The notes beneath the pieces were generated by a model, which searched no databases, was not told the origin of the DNA, and saw only the letters and a list, made by a program, of their open reading frames with translations. Positions 1 to 10,006 of a stretch of 64,000 nt of DNA are shown piece by piece. Every line of letters starts with the position of its first letter. The stretch's first letter is position 1. This DNA comes from EW11 sp035765635 (GTDB lineage Bacteria; Verrucomicrobiota; Verrucomicrobiia; Opitutales; Opitutaceae), in the NCBI GenBank assembly GCA_035765635.1, contig DASTWZ010000021.1, positions 1 to 64,000 of the forward strand, written 5' to 3'. The translations under genes were made by a program, and so were the position numbers.

Positions 1-232
1 CACGGTGAGTTTTTTAGCCGCAAAAAGGCTCAAGATACGCAAAGAGGATTTTTGTTAGGCCGACGCGGCTCAGAGATTCCTGGCTCGGGAGCGGTCTGGT
101 TTTTTGGTTTGGAGTTACAAACCAATACCCCAACCGAATTATGGAGGAGCGGTTACGAGCGACGTCGCAAATCCGGAATCCTCTTTGCTCTTTTTGAGCC
201 TTTTTGCGGCTATGGTTTTTTTTGAAATCGCT
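1..232 (-). repeat. MITE-like repeat family A, copy 1 (cut by window start)
   Basis: This is an inverted-orientation copy of the most abundant long repeat in the window. Its two ends carry imperfect inverted repeats built on TTTAGCCGCAAAAAGG and GCAAAGAGGAT. The middle holds the signature hairpin formed by GGTATTGGTTTG and its complement, here read as its reverse complement at about 104-129. The left flank begins with CACGGTGAG, which also borders copy 6, so the element probably extends beyond the window edge. No open reading frame of its own is present. The 60 bases up to the end of the DUF1080 gene hold nothing recognisable. Confidence 0.85.
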
Positions 233-292
233 CTAACGGGAGCGCCGGGCTGAGGAGCGCAGTCGCCCGCGCTCCTCCTTCAGCCTCGGCCT

Positions 293-1012
293 TCACTCAG
301 CCTTCGCCGTCCCCAGCGGTTCGATCCACACATTCCGAAAAGCGATCGCCGCATTTTCCACTTGGAGCGCGATTCGGCCTTCGGTGCTCGGCGCATCGGT
401 GAGTTCGTTCTGCACCACGCCGTTGATCGTGACGGTCAACACATGCCCGTCGCAGGTGATGTCACAGCTGTTCCATTCGCCGACGGGCTTTTCGTTTGCC
501 GACTTTTTCTTCGTCAGGGTCTTCGAGCCGTCGGAAAATTTCAGATCACCTTGCGCCAGGAGATCGCCCGCCGATCCGGTTTTCAGATTGATCTGATAAC
601 TGTGCGGCCAAAACGCATCATGCTCGTCCTCCGCGACGAAGATGCCGCTGTTTCCCAACTTCTCGAGATAGGTCCATTCCACGTGCAGGCGGTAGCTCGA
701 GTAGGATTTTTCCGTGCGCAAATAACCGAGCAATCCAGCGGGGAAACGCCACTCGTTGCCGCGGACTTGCCAGAGTTCGCCACTCGCTTCGGCGTTTGGC
801 TTCACCAGGAAAGTCCAGCCCACCGGGCCGGCTGACGTCGTCAACAAGACGCGACCTGAATCCTTCGACTGGGCTCCTTCTGTCGTTGGCGCGGTCGAGG
901 ACGGCGCGGCTTTTTCGGCCGCGCTGGCGGACGTGAAACTGCCGCCAAGCGCGGCAGCGAAAATCATCAAAGCATGAGCAAATCCGAGTGGTGCGGGGCG
1001 GCGTGTTTTCAT
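293..1012 (-). CDS. Exported DUF1080 (3-keto-disaccharide hydrolase-like) protein
   Basis: The protein has 239 residues with a Sec-type signal peptide (basic MKTRRP start, hydrophobic stretch, Ala-rich cleavage region) and a concanavalin-like DUF1080 fold. Supporting segments are the GNEWRFPAGLLGYLRTEKSY region, the YRLHVEWTYLEKLGNSGIFV strand and the C-terminal GRIALQVENAAIAFRNVWIE strand typical of this family. Family members bind or hydrolyse 3-keto-glycosides and are strongly expanded in Verrucomicrobia and Planctomycetes. It is presumably periplasmic. The ATG at 1012 is preferred over an upstream in-frame TTG at 1018. It stands alone between repeats, so no operon context helps with substrate. 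Confidence 0.88.
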   Translation of the reverse strand: MKTRRPAPLGFAHALMIFAAALGGSFTSASAAEKAAPSSTAPTTEGAQSKDSGRVLLTTSAGPVGWTFLVKPNAEASGELWQVRGNEWRFPAGLLGYLRTEKSYSSYRLHVEWTYLEKLGNSGIFVAEDEHDAFWPHSYQINLKTGSAGDLLAQGDLKFSDGSKTLTKKKSANEKPVGEWNSCDITCDGHVLTVTINGVVQNELTDAPSTEGRIALQVENAAIAFRNVWIEPLGTAKAE

Positions 1013-1079
1013 GGGCAAAGAAGCAGGAAGCTAGAGCAGCGCGGCGAAGCCGCAATCAAAGAGAAAACCACAGACCCGT

Positions 1080-1240
1080 CGCCCACGAATCACACGAATC
1101 ACGCGAAATGACCGAACCATTTTCCCACGGAATTCACGGAAGGCACGGAACAAAACCCTCCGTTTCCGTGCCGTCCGTGTATTCCGTGGGAAAATCGAAT
1201 TCTGATTTCGTGGCCTTCGTGTGATTCGTGGGCAAAAGAG
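1080..1240. repeat. Nested palindromic repeat family B, copy 1
   Basis: The outer arms are CCCACGAATCACACGAA and its reverse complement, ending TTCGTGTGATTCGTGGG. The inner arms are TTTTCCCACGGAATTCACGG and its reverse complement. The whole unit can fold as one long hairpin on either strand. Each arm is itself built from a roughly 9-base CACGAA/CACGGAA iteration. It separates two genes on the same strand. Confidence 0.85.
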
Positions 1241-1263
1241 TTTGGTTGCGGCGCAGTCGCGCC

Positions 1264-1755
1264 TCAGGCGCGATCCGAAAGTGCAGCGACGAGAAAAATC
1301 GCAATCATCGCGGCCGCGCAGAGCAGCCGAAGGCCCGTCGAGATCACAAATCCCGTCGCGGTGCCGAGGCCGGCGCGGAGCGATTGCTTGCTCGTTTTCT
1401 TCGCGAAGAATTTTTCCGCGAGAATCGCCCCGCCGATCGTTCCGACCAGCAAGGCGGGAAACGAAATGAACATCCCGACGAGCGCGCCGCCGCTCGCGCC
1501 GGCCATGCCCCAACGCGTTCCGCCGAAAAGTTTCGTGCCGAGCAGAACGCCGCCGATATCGACGACCAGCGACACGAACCAGACCACGGCGACGACGCCG
1601 ATGATCGTCCACGAAACGCTCTCGGGAATGATCAATTTGTGGATGATCGCCGCGGCGATAATCAGCGTCGTTCCAGGCAGAATCGGCACCACGACGCCAA
1701 CCAACCCGATCAACATCAAGCAACTCGTCAGACACCACGTCAGCACCGCGACCAT
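1264..1755 (-). CDS. DUF456 family integral membrane protein
   Basis: This 163-residue protein has several hydrophobic helices and the DUF456 hallmark VVVPILPGTTLIIAAAIIH near residues 18-36, followed by a Gly-rich helix pair (GTKLFGGTRWGMAGASGGAL). The function of the family is unknown; members are small inner-membrane proteins. The longest frame would start at 1926, but its first 57 residues translate repeat B copy 2 and are Cys/Trp-rich noise. ATG 1755 directly precedes the first membrane helix and is the better start; an alternative GTG or TTG a few codons upstream cannot be excluded. Confidence 0.8.
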   Translation of the reverse strand: MVAVLTWCLTSCLMLIGLVGVVVPILPGTTLIIAAAIIHKLIIPESVSWTIIGVVAVVWFVSLVVDIGGVLLGTKLFGGTRWGMAGASGGALVGMFISFPALLVGTIGGAILAEKFFAKKTSKQSLRAGLGTATGFVISTGLRLLCAAAMIAIFLVAALSDRA

Positions 1756-1824
1756 GCCGACAAGACACCACGACCGCACCAGAAGTTGCGAGAACGGAGT
1801 TGGGCCGCAGTTGCGTGGTTTTTC

Positions 1825-2032
1825 CCACGAATCACACGAAGGACACGAAAAGCCACAGAAGTTTTCCCACGGAAAGCACGGAAAACACGGAATAGAATTC
1901 AGAATCCGAAGCCACGCATTCCTCACTCATCCTTCTCCATTCTTCATTTTTCTTAGTTTCCGTGCGCTCCGTGTTTTCCGTGGGAAAATTGGTTTTTGGT
2001 TTTCGTGTCCTTCGTGTGATTCGTGGGAAAAA
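1825..2032. repeat. Nested palindromic repeat family B, copy 2
   Basis: This full copy has outer CCCACGAATCACACGAAGGA and inner CCCACGGAAAGCACGGAAAA arms plus their inverted counterparts. The central loop is extended to about 60 bases. It lies between the divergent starts of the DUF456 gene and the SDR gene, so both promoters must lie in or beside it. Confidence 0.85.
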
Positions 2033-2119
2033 TAATTTCGGCGGATCTACGATTTGCGTTTCAAAGTGAGGCGGGGACGGTGTGCGGCCGGTGGATAAAC
2101 TGCCGGCGAAATCTTCACG

Positions 2120-2914
2120 ATGAATTTGGATCTTTCGGGAAAAACCGCACTCGTCACCGGCTCGACTGCCGGCATCGGCCGCGCCATCGCGACCGAACTC
2201 GCCCAACTCGGAGCGCAGGTCATCATCAACGGCCGCACGGACACTCGGGTAAACGAGGCGATTGCCGCCATTAAAAAAGATTCGCCGAAAGCGAACCTGC
2301 GAGGCATCGCCGCTGATCTCGGCACGGCCGCGGGTTGCGCGGCCTTGATCAAGGCGCTGCCCGCGGTCGATATACTCGTAAATAATCTCGGCATATTCGA
2401 ACCGAAGCCGTTCGAGGAAATTCCCGACGAGGATTGGCTACGTTTCTTCGAGGTGAACGTGATGTCCGGCGTGCGACTCAGCCGCGCCTATCTCGCCGGA
2501 ATGCGCGCGAAGAACTGGGGCCGGATTGTCTTCATCTCGAGCGAGAGCGCCGTCCAGATTCCAACGGAAATGATCCACTACGGCATGACGAAGACGGCGC
2601 AAGTGGCAGTCGCGCGCGGTCTCGCGGAGACGACGCTCCGCACCGGAGTCACGGTGAACTCCATTCTCGTCGGACCCACCGCCTCCGAGGGCGTGCAGGA
2701 ATTCGTGGGCTCGTTGGCCGAGCAGCGCGGCATTTCCTCCGAGGCGTTCGAGGCGGAATTTTTCAAGACCGCGCGCCCGACTTCATTGCTGCAGCGCTTC
2801 ATCGTGCCACCCGAAATTGGCGCGATGGTCGCGTTCGTCTGCAGCCCCGCCGCCAGCGCCATCAACGGCGCCGCCCTTCGGGCCGACGGTGGCGTGGTCC
2901 GCACCGCGTTTTAA
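2120..2914 (+). CDS. SDR family NAD(P)-dependent oxidoreductase
   Basis: The 264-residue protein is a classical short-chain dehydrogenase. It carries the cofactor motif TGSTAGIG at residues 13-20, the NNLG segment that replaces the usual NNAG, an active-site Ser in FISSES near residue 140, and the catalytic Tyr154-x-x-x-Lys158 in HYGMTK. The closing GAALRADGGVV segment is typical of the family. The substrate cannot be told from sequence. ATG 2120 begins right at the first strand (LDLSGKTALVTG), so it is the likely start. No neighbour suggests a pathway. Confidence 0.92.
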   Translation: MNLDLSGKTALVTGSTAGIGRAIATELAQLGAQVIINGRTDTRVNEAIAAIKKDSPKANLRGIAADLGTAAGCAALIKALPAVDILVNNLGIFEPKPFEEIPDEDWLRFFEVNVMSGVRLSRAYLAGMRAKNWGRIVFISSESAVQIPTEMIHYGMTKTAQVAVARGLAETTLRTGVTVNSILVGPTASEGVQEFVGSLAEQRGISSEAFEAEFFKTARPTSLLQRFIVPPEIGAMVAFVCSPAASAINGAALRADGGVVRTAF

Positions 2915-2959
2915 GCAGCGCCGGAATTACCAAATCGATCGCGGTTCGGCACCGTGCCC

Positions 2960-3032
2960 GCAACGGAGCGCCGGCCTCCGGGCCGGCCAACCTAATTTAT
3001 CGCGGCGCAGCCGCGGACTCATTCAGTCGCGC
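2960..3032. repeat. GC-rich palindromic repeat family D, copy 1
   Basis: The unit starts GCAACGGAGCGCCGGCCTCC and continues through GGCCGGCC to CGCGGCGCAGCCGCG. The same unit occurs at 40029 and 48080. It lies between the convergent SDR and lipoprotein genes and may act as a bidirectional transcription end. Confidence 0.75.
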
Positions 3033-3052
3033 CAAGATCGCAGATCAACCTC

Positions 3053-3514
3053 TCACCGAATCGAGCGCGGAGCCGGCCTGAGATGCGGATTCTGTGCCGG
3101 CGCGGGAGCGTGCGTCGGCGGTGGTGGCGGCGTGTGCGGAACCGACCGCGGCAGCGCCGAGGGACGAGGGCGGTCGGGCAAATGCGGCGTCTGACGATCG
3201 CCACCTCCGTGATAACGCGGCCCGCTCCACCCCGGCGGACGGTGGTCTCCATGGCCACGATCGTGACCGTGGCCATGATCATGCCCGTGGTCGTGGTCGT
3301 GATCGTGACCCACATGGCGCCAGCGCCGGCCTTCCACATAATGGCCTCCGTAGAACCACGGGTCCCCGTAGTAATCCGGTCCATAATAAATCGGATCGTA
3401 ATAACCCACGCCGACGCTTCCGCCGCCTCCTGCACCGACGCAACCAGCGCTCAGCGCCAGCACGGCTGCCATTCCCGAGCCCAAAATCCATTGTCCGATT
3501 TTTTTGATTTTCAT
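3053..3514 (-). CDS. Small His/Gly-rich lipoprotein
   Basis: The 153-residue product starts MKIKK with a hydrophobic helix and the lipobox LSAGC (Cys25), so it should be lipid-anchored outside the cytoplasm. A Gly/Tyr-rich linker (YYDPIYYGPDYYGDPWFY) is followed by about 25 residues of alternating His, Asp and Gly (GHDHDHDHGHDHGHGHDRGH) and then a Pro/His/Arg-rich tail. The His tract suggests metal binding; this is inference. A strong GAAGGAGG ribosome site precedes ATG 3514, and the start overlaps the stop of the upstream VOC gene by four bases (ATGA), implying translational coupling. No family is recognised. Confidence 0.8.
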   Translation of the reverse strand: MKIKKIGQWILGSGMAAVLALSAGCVGAGGGGSVGVGYYDPIYYGPDYYGDPWFYGGHYVEGRRWRHVGHDHDHDHGHDHGHGHDRGHGDHRPPGWSGPRYHGGGDRQTPHLPDRPRPSALPRSVPHTPPPPPTHAPAPAQNPHLRPAPRSIR

Positions 3515-4473
3515 GGCGCCTCCTTCAGTTGCTTTGCCGCCTCGGCTTCCAACAAACCAACCAGTCCGCCCTGTGGATCGACGATCACGGCCACTCTTCC
3601 GCCATGCGTCGAATTGCGCGGCTCGACCACCACGCTGCCGCCGAGCTGCGTCGCCTTCTTTGTCACGTCGTCGACGTCGTGCACGCAGAAGAAGATCAAC
3701 CAATCTGGTTTGTCGTCTTCCCACGGCGGCGAGGGCGCGATACCAGCCCGTGCGATTTCGCCCGTGGCCAGCAGGAGGTGTTGCCCATCGTCATGGTCGG
3801 TATCGACGACACTCTGGCAGCCGAAAATTTTTTCGTAAAAGGGCGCGGCGTTCTTCGGCGTCGCCGTGAAAAGCTGCGCCCAGACCAGATCGCCCGGCTG
3901 CGGTTGGTAATCCGGAATATCTCCCGACGAGGAGCGGATCAGCCCCAGCACCGCACCCTGCGCGTCCGTCACAATGGCCTGGTCCCCGCGGTCAGGCACG
4001 GTGCGCGCTTTGGCCACGACGGTCCCGCCCGCGCTCACCACTGCGGTCAAGGTCGAGGCGAGATCGTTTGTCGCGGCATAGCCGATCCAGCGCGCCGGAG
4101 CCGTGCCTTTTCTCTGCGCGCTGCGCTGCACGACGCTCGCGATGGTTTCAGCGCCGTTTTTCAGCAGGTAAACGCGCCGGTCGTTTTTCGCCGCCACCTC
4201 GGTGGACGTCCAACCGAACGCTCCTGTGTAGAATTCGGCGGCCTTCGCGGCGTCATCCGCAAAAAGATCCGCCCATTGGAATTTTCCCGGATGGGATTCG
4301 GTTGAAGCAGGAATGTTCAAGGCCGGCATGTCGTCGGCTCGCGCGCTCGAGCCGAAGCCGAGCGCAAGTGCGGCGATCAGCGGCAACAGCCGCGCGGAGA
4401 AGAACGCCAAACGGCGCGGCGCAACGTGACAAAAAGCTTTTCGACGAAAGGTGCTTCGCGACGACGTGCTCAT
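3511..4473 (-). CDS. Exported protein with two VOC (glyoxalase-like) domains
   Basis: The 320-residue protein has an N-terminal signal sequence (RRLAFFSARLLPLIAALALGFG...ARA) followed by two vicinal-oxygen-chelate repeats. The first spans roughly residues 63-175 (FQWADLFADDAAKAAEFYTGAFGW) and the second roughly 195-310 (LVWAQLFTATPKNAAPFYEKIFG). Both have the usual strand-helix entry and the VTDAQGAVLGLI / IVDPQGGLVGLL closing strands. VOC proteins include metal-dependent dioxygenases and isomerases, or binding proteins. Export is uncommon for this fold. It forms an operon with the His-rich lipoprotein. Confidence 0.88.
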   Translation of the reverse strand: MSTSSRSTFRRKAFCHVAPRRLAFFSARLLPLIAALALGFGSSARADDMPALNIPASTESHPGKFQWADLFADDAAKAAEFYTGAFGWTSTEVAAKNDRRVYLLKNGAETIASVVQRSAQRKGTAPARWIGYAATNDLASTLTAVVSAGGTVVAKARTVPDRGDQAIVTDAQGAVLGLIRSSSGDIPDYQPQPGDLVWAQLFTATPKNAAPFYEKIFGCQSVVDTDHDDGQHLLLATGEIARAGIAPSPPWEDDKPDWLIFFCVHDVDDVTKKATQLGGSVVVEPRNSTHGGRVAVIVDPQGGLVGLLEAEAAKQLKEAP

Positions 4474-4530
4474 GCAGGGCTAGTCGCACGCGGCGCAACT
4501 ATGATCCGCCGGCCGGGTGCGGAGATTTCC

Positions 4531-4731
4531 TCAAACCGACTGCGGGATTCGCCTTGAGGCCCTGCGACGGCGCGCCGGCACATCGAAGCCGTGCTGCACC
4601 AGCGTTTGCCGAGAGACCGTCGAGCCCGCCGGATGAATGCCGACGCGCTCGACCAAGTTGTACAATTCGATCGCGGGAATGTGACGAAAGCCCGGTTGAA
4701 CGCCCAAGAAAACAGCAGGTGCGGTCATGAC
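4531..4731 (-). CDS. Possible small hypothetical protein (66 aa)
   Basis: The frame encodes MTAPAVFLGVQPGFRHIPAI followed by a segment containing ELYNLVERVGIHPAGSTVSR and ending in an Arg-rich tail. The composition looks protein-like (PAIELYNL, HPAGSTVS) rather than like a shadow frame, and nothing else occupies this 480-base gap. No ribosome site is visible and no family can be named with certainty. It may be a short conserved hypothetical or the remnant of a longer gene. The rest of the gap (4474-4530 and 4732-4950) shows nothing recognisable. Confidence 0.4.
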   Translation of the reverse strand, partial: VMTAPAVFLGVQPGFRHIPAIELYNLVERVGIHPAGSTVSRQTLVQHGFDVPARRRRASRRIPQSV

Positions 4732-4950
4732 AGAAAAACGGTGAAACGACGCGGAGTAGACGGCCGCACAACGCGGCCGCGCTAAAGTTGACGCCCCAAT
4801 AAAACCGCAAAACCCCCGCTTCGAAAATGGGCCGTTCGGCCAGCACCTTTTGCAACCAAGCCGCAATGCGGCTGATCATTGTTCTAGCCGAAACGTTTGA
4901 AACGGCTGCCGCCTCGCGCATTGGTGCAACCCACCCCTCTTATCGACCCT

Positions 4951-6591
<1,641 letters not shown>

Positions 6592-6625
6592 ATCGGCGCC
6601 GCAAAGAAAGGCGGCTGGCGACGGA

Positions 6626-6838
6626 GATTTTTTAGCCGCAAAGAGGCGCAAAAACGCAAAGAGGATTTTGGGTCGGCGACGTCGCTAGAAATTTTGGGTC
6701 CACAACGCGGTTGGAGTATTGGTTTGTAACTTCAAACCAAAATACCAGACCGCTCCCGAGCTACGAATGTCTGAGCCGCGGCGGCCTAACAAAAATCCTC
6801 TTTGCGACTTTTGTGCCTTCTTGCGGCTAAAAAAAATC
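6626..6838 (+). repeat. MITE-like repeat family A, copy 2
   Basis: This forward copy runs from TTTTTTAGCCGCAAAGAGGC to CTTCTTGCGGCTAAAAAAAA, with imperfect inverted ends and the central GGTTTGTAACTTCAAACCAA hairpin. It sits directly upstream of the pectinesterase gene, and its last half is open in the pectinesterase frame. That would give a false N-terminal extension from 6719. Confidence 0.88.
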
Positions 6839-6898
6839 TCCCGGGCCGGCCGCTGCCTTTTTGTGGCCACGATTTGCGCAGCGGTCATGCTGGCGGGC

Positions 6899-7879
6899 AT
6901 GACGCATCTGCTTCGGTTTCTCGCTCTCCTCGCGTTTTGTGGCTCATTTTGTCGGTTAGGGACGGCGGCCCAAAACGCGCCGCGGCCCGATGCGGTCGTC
7001 GCCCTCGACGGCTCCGGTCAGTACAAATCGCTGCAGGATGCCATCAGTAGTGCTCCAATGAATACGGATCCAGCGGCGCCGCGCTGGGTCATCCTCGTGA
7101 AGCCGGGAGTTTATCACGAACGCATTTACGTCCAGCGCGAGCGCGGCCACATGCGCATCATCGGCGGCGACGCCGATGCGGCAAAAACCGTCATCGCCTT
7201 CGATCTGAACGCGAATCTCCCCGGACCAGACGGCAAACCGATCGGCACTTTTCGCACGCCGACCCTCCAGATCGACGGCGATGGCATGATTTGGGAAAAC
7301 ATTACCATCGCCAATACCGCCGGCCCGGTCGGCCAAGCTCTCGCGCTGCGGGCCGATGGCGATGAACTGATTTTCCGCCGCTGCCGTTTCCTCGGCTGGC
7401 AGGACACGCTGCTGCTCAATCACGGGCGGCAATATTTCGAGGACTGTTACATCGAGGGCCACGTCGATTTCATCTTTGGCGGGGCCACCGCTTTTTTCTC
7501 GCGGTGCCACATTCATTGCCTGCGAAACGGCTACATCACCGCGCCTTCGACGCCGAAAGGCACCGCCTACGGCTTCGTTTTCGCCGACTGCAAAATCACC
7601 GGGGCGGACGACGCGAAAACCTATCTCGGCCGACCGTGGCGTGAGTTCGCCAAATCCGTTTTCATCAGAACCGAAATGTCCGCCACCGTCCGACCTGAAG
7701 GATGGAATAACTGGAATAAACCAAACGCCGAAAAGACCGCCTTCTTCGCGGAATTCGAAAACCGGGGACCTGGAGCAAGTCGCGACAAACGCGCGGCATG
7801 GAGCAAACTGCTGACTCCCGCAGAGGCGGCGGAGCTCACGCCTGAGCGGGTGCTCGGTGGAATGAAACTCGAGCCATAA
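6899..7879 (+). CDS. Secreted pectinesterase (CE8)
   Basis: The 326-residue enzyme de-esterifies methylated galacturonan. A signal sequence (MTHLLRFLALLAFCGSF) is followed by the right-handed beta-helix of family CE8. The signature regions are present: GQALALR, the catalytic Asp in GWQDTLL near residue 168, the catalytic Asp in DFIFGGATAFF near 189, and the conserved YLGRPWRE with its substrate-binding Arg and Trp near 243. The frame is open back to 6719 but that part translates repeat A and is unlikely to be made; ATG 6887 is an alternative start. It fits with the GH28 and PL1 genes later in the window. Confidence 0.94.
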   Translation: MTHLLRFLALLAFCGSFCRLGTAAQNAPRPDAVVALDGSGQYKSLQDAISSAPMNTDPAAPRWVILVKPGVYHERIYVQRERGHMRIIGGDADAAKTVIAFDLNANLPGPDGKPIGTFRTPTLQIDGDGMIWENITIANTAGPVGQALALRADGDELIFRRCRFLGWQDTLLLNHGRQYFEDCYIEGHVDFIFGGATAFFSRCHIHCLRNGYITAPSTPKGTAYGFVFADCKITGADDAKTYLGRPWREFAKSVFIRTEMSATVRPEGWNNWNKPNAEKTAFFAEFENRGPGASRDKRAAWSKLLTPAEAAELTPERVLGGMKLEP

Positions 7880-8050
7880 GGGGTGCGGTCACTTCCCGTC
7901 GGGCGTGGGCGGAGCGCACGCGTCGGAGATTTTCCGAAGAGCGGAGGATCGTGTGCCCAGTGTGAACCTTCGACGAGGCGCGTTGACACACCCCATGTCG
8001 CTGCGTTGCGACGACGTTCCTCCTCCCTCCAACAGCCAAATTTTTTAGCC

Positions 8051-8506
8051 ATGAAAATTGAGAGCTCGGCCTTTGCCGAAGGCGATTTCATCCCGGCCCG
8101 TTATTCGGCCTACGGCGAAAACATGAGTCCGCCGCTTCATTTTCGCGACGTGCCGTTTGGCACCCGCAGCCTTGCCTTGGTTCTCGACGATCCTGACACA
8201 TCGCACGGGCTGTTCACCCATTGGATTGTCTTCAACCTCGATCCGATGACTGAAGGCCTGAAACAAGGCTGCCGGGTTTCGGCGTCCCGCGAAGGAAACA
8301 ACGATCGCAAGACGATCGGCTATTTCGGTCCCCGTCCACCGGACGGCGAACATCGTTATTTCTTCCATCTCTATGCGCTCAACAAATCGCTCGATTTGCC
8401 CAATGGCATTTCCCGCGCCCGATTCGACGAAGCCATCCGCGGCTACGTGATCGAGGAAGCGAAGCTCATGGGACGCTTCGCCACACCCGCCGAGGTGAAG
8501 GCGTAA
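8051..8506 (+). CDS. YbhB/YbcL family PEBP-like protein
   Basis: The 151-residue protein matches the bacterial phosphatidylethanolamine-binding / Raf-kinase-inhibitor-like family. Landmarks are YGENMSPPLHF near residues 21-31, the ligand-pocket DDPDTSHGLFTHWIVFNL near 47-64, YFGPRPPDGEHRYFFHLYAL near 93-112 and the closing GRFATP. Biochemical roles of the bacterial members are unsettled. ATG 8051 begins exactly at the conserved KIESSAF strand and lacks a signal peptide, so it is probably cytoplasmic. The frame is open upstream to 7883 without protein-like sequence. Confidence 0.92.
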   Translation: MKIESSAFAEGDFIPARYSAYGENMSPPLHFRDVPFGTRSLALVLDDPDTSHGLFTHWIVFNLDPMTEGLKQGCRVSASREGNNDRKTIGYFGPRPPDGEHRYFFHLYALNKSLDLPNGISRARFDEAIRGYVIEEAKLMGRFATPAEVKA

Positions 8507-8529
8507 TTGCCGTTGAACGACCCGTTCGG

Positions 8530-8763
8530 ATTTAGCCGCAAGGAGGCGCAAAAAAACGCAAAGAGGATTATGCGTCGGCGATATCGCTGGAAATTTCCGG
8601 TCCACAACGCGGTTGGGGTATTGGTTTGTAGCTTCAAACCAAAATACCAGACCGCTCCCGAGCGGCGAATGTCTGAGCCGCTTCGGCCTAACAAAAATCC
8701 TCTTTGCGTATCTTGAGCCTTTTTGGGGCTAAAAAAAACCCGTGGCAAAACCCTGCGCTTTTG
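8530..8763 (+). repeat. MITE-like repeat family A, copy 3
   Basis: This forward copy begins at TTTAGCCGCAAGGAGGCGC and includes the flanking CCGTGGCAAAACCCTGCGC that is shared with copies 5 and 6. It fills most of the gap between two convergent genes. Confidence 0.86.
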
Positions 8764-8811
8764 ATTGCGGCTTCGCCGCGCTATGCCTCTTTGCGGCGAA
8801 AGGCTTTCGCC

Positions 8812-9813
8812 TCAGTTCGCGGTCATAGCCCTGCGCTGCGAGCGCACCGCAAAAGCCAGCAGCGCGATCGCCACCGCGGCGAACACGCAGTTGCCCACCA
8901 GGTCGACCGTTCCTTTCGCGCCGATGACCGGCTCCTGCGGAAAGGCCGTGCAGGCATAGGTCATCATCGCGCCGCCAGCCGCGGCAAGCGTGTGCAGTGG
9001 CGTCCAGTTGGCGCGGCTCGACCAGGCGCCGAGCAACGCGATTCCCAGCACGAAGAGCACTCCGTAAACCGCGACGATCGCCCAGCCGTGAATCGCGGCG
9101 TGCGCGCTCATGAACGCCAGGCCCAGCGCAAACGTGAGCACGCCGACAAGCACTGGCTTCGGAGCGAAACCGGTGCGTAGCAGGGCGTTCTTCTTCCAGC
9201 GAAACGCAGCCGCGACGAAAAGGACCACGAGCACGGCGACCCCGATCAACTGCATCGGCGATGCGACAAAGGGATCCTGATGGTGCGTGCCGAAATGAAT
9301 CATGAATGCCCCGGCGAGGAAAAGCAGCGTCGCGACGCCCAGGCCGATTTTTCCGAGCCAGGGCGTTTTCCTACGTTCAGCGAACAATGCCTCGGTCACT
9401 GCGATCGGCACGGAAATGCTCCAGACCGTGTGCAACGTGAGCACGAACGGCGTCCACCATCCGCCAATGCCGAGAGACGGCACATAGGCTTCAGCCAGCA
9501 AATGAAACCCGAGATAGTTCGGATTGAAGAGCGTCTGAATCACGATGCCCTCCTCCACCAAACCGTACGCCAGCGCGAGCAGCACGATCGTGGGCCAGCC
9601 GCGTCCATGACGGCGCGCAAACTCGCGAATCAAAATCGCGCCGCCGCCGTACAGCGGACCCATGAACAAAATTCCCGCCATCGCGCTGATGGAAATATTT
9701 CCCAGCAAAAACTCCGCGACAAACGGTGACATGAAAAACAACACGAACGCCGGCGCCACCCGGCGGAAGCCACGAGGCGCGGTCGCGCCCATTTCGTTGG
9801 AGGTCGGTGTCAT
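8812..9813 (-). CDS. Polytopic membrane protein of unknown function
   Basis: The 333-residue protein shows about eight to nine hydrophobic helices, starting with FVLFFMSPFVAEFLLG. The segment LPALAYGLVEEG is represented here by LLALAYGLVEEGIVIQTLFN, which holds a paired Glu in a membrane context. That is reminiscent of CAAX-protease-like (ABI) membrane proteins, but the other motifs of that family are not evident, so I do not name a function. ATG 9813 is preferred over 9834, which lies at the edge of repeat B copy 3. It stands alone and its stop lies next to repeat A copy 3. Confidence 0.78.
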   Translation of the reverse strand: MTPTSNEMGATAPRGFRRVAPAFVLFFMSPFVAEFLLGNISISAMAGILFMGPLYGGGAILIREFARRHGRGWPTIVLLALAYGLVEEGIVIQTLFNPNYLGFHLLAEAYVPSLGIGGWWTPFVLTLHTVWSISVPIAVTEALFAERRKTPWLGKIGLGVATLLFLAGAFMIHFGTHHQDPFVASPMQLIGVAVLVVLFVAAAFRWKKNALLRTGFAPKPVLVGVLTFALGLAFMSAHAAIHGWAIVAVYGVLFVLGIALLGAWSSRANWTPLHTLAAAGGAMMTYACTAFPQEPVIGAKGTVDLVGNCVFAAVAIALLAFAVRSQRRAMTAN

Positions 9814-9826
9814 AACGTTAGCTATC

Positions 9827-9990
9827 TTTCCCACGAATCACACGAAGGACACGAAATCCAGATACCATTTTCCCACGGAATACACGGACGGCACGGAAAG
9901 AGATGGTTTTATTCCGTGGTTTCCGTGTATTCCTTGGGAAAAATCAGGAAATTGATTTCGTGTGTTTCTTGGTGATTCGTGGAAAATTTT
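9827..9990. repeat. Nested palindromic repeat family B, copy 3
   Basis: This is a full copy with outer CCCACGAATCACACGAAGGA and inner TTTTCCCACGGAATACACGG arms and their inverted partners. The inverted outer arm is partly degraded (GTGTTTCTTGGTGATTCGTGG). It separates two minus-strand genes. Confidence 0.85.
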
Positions 9991-10006
9991 CCACTCTCAC
10001 ACTTGT

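Noticed and set aside
1080..1240. Repeat B arms considered as a CRISPR-like array
   Set aside because: The units are inverted, not direct with unique spacers, and no cas gene is present.
1361..2035. Plus-strand frame of 224 residues
   Set aside because: It runs antisense to the DUF456 gene and then through repeat B copy 2, producing repetitive translated palindrome sequence.
8812..9813. Naming the membrane protein a CAAX protease
   Set aside because: Only a paired Glu in LVEEG is seen; the following conserved Arg and His motifs of that family were not found.
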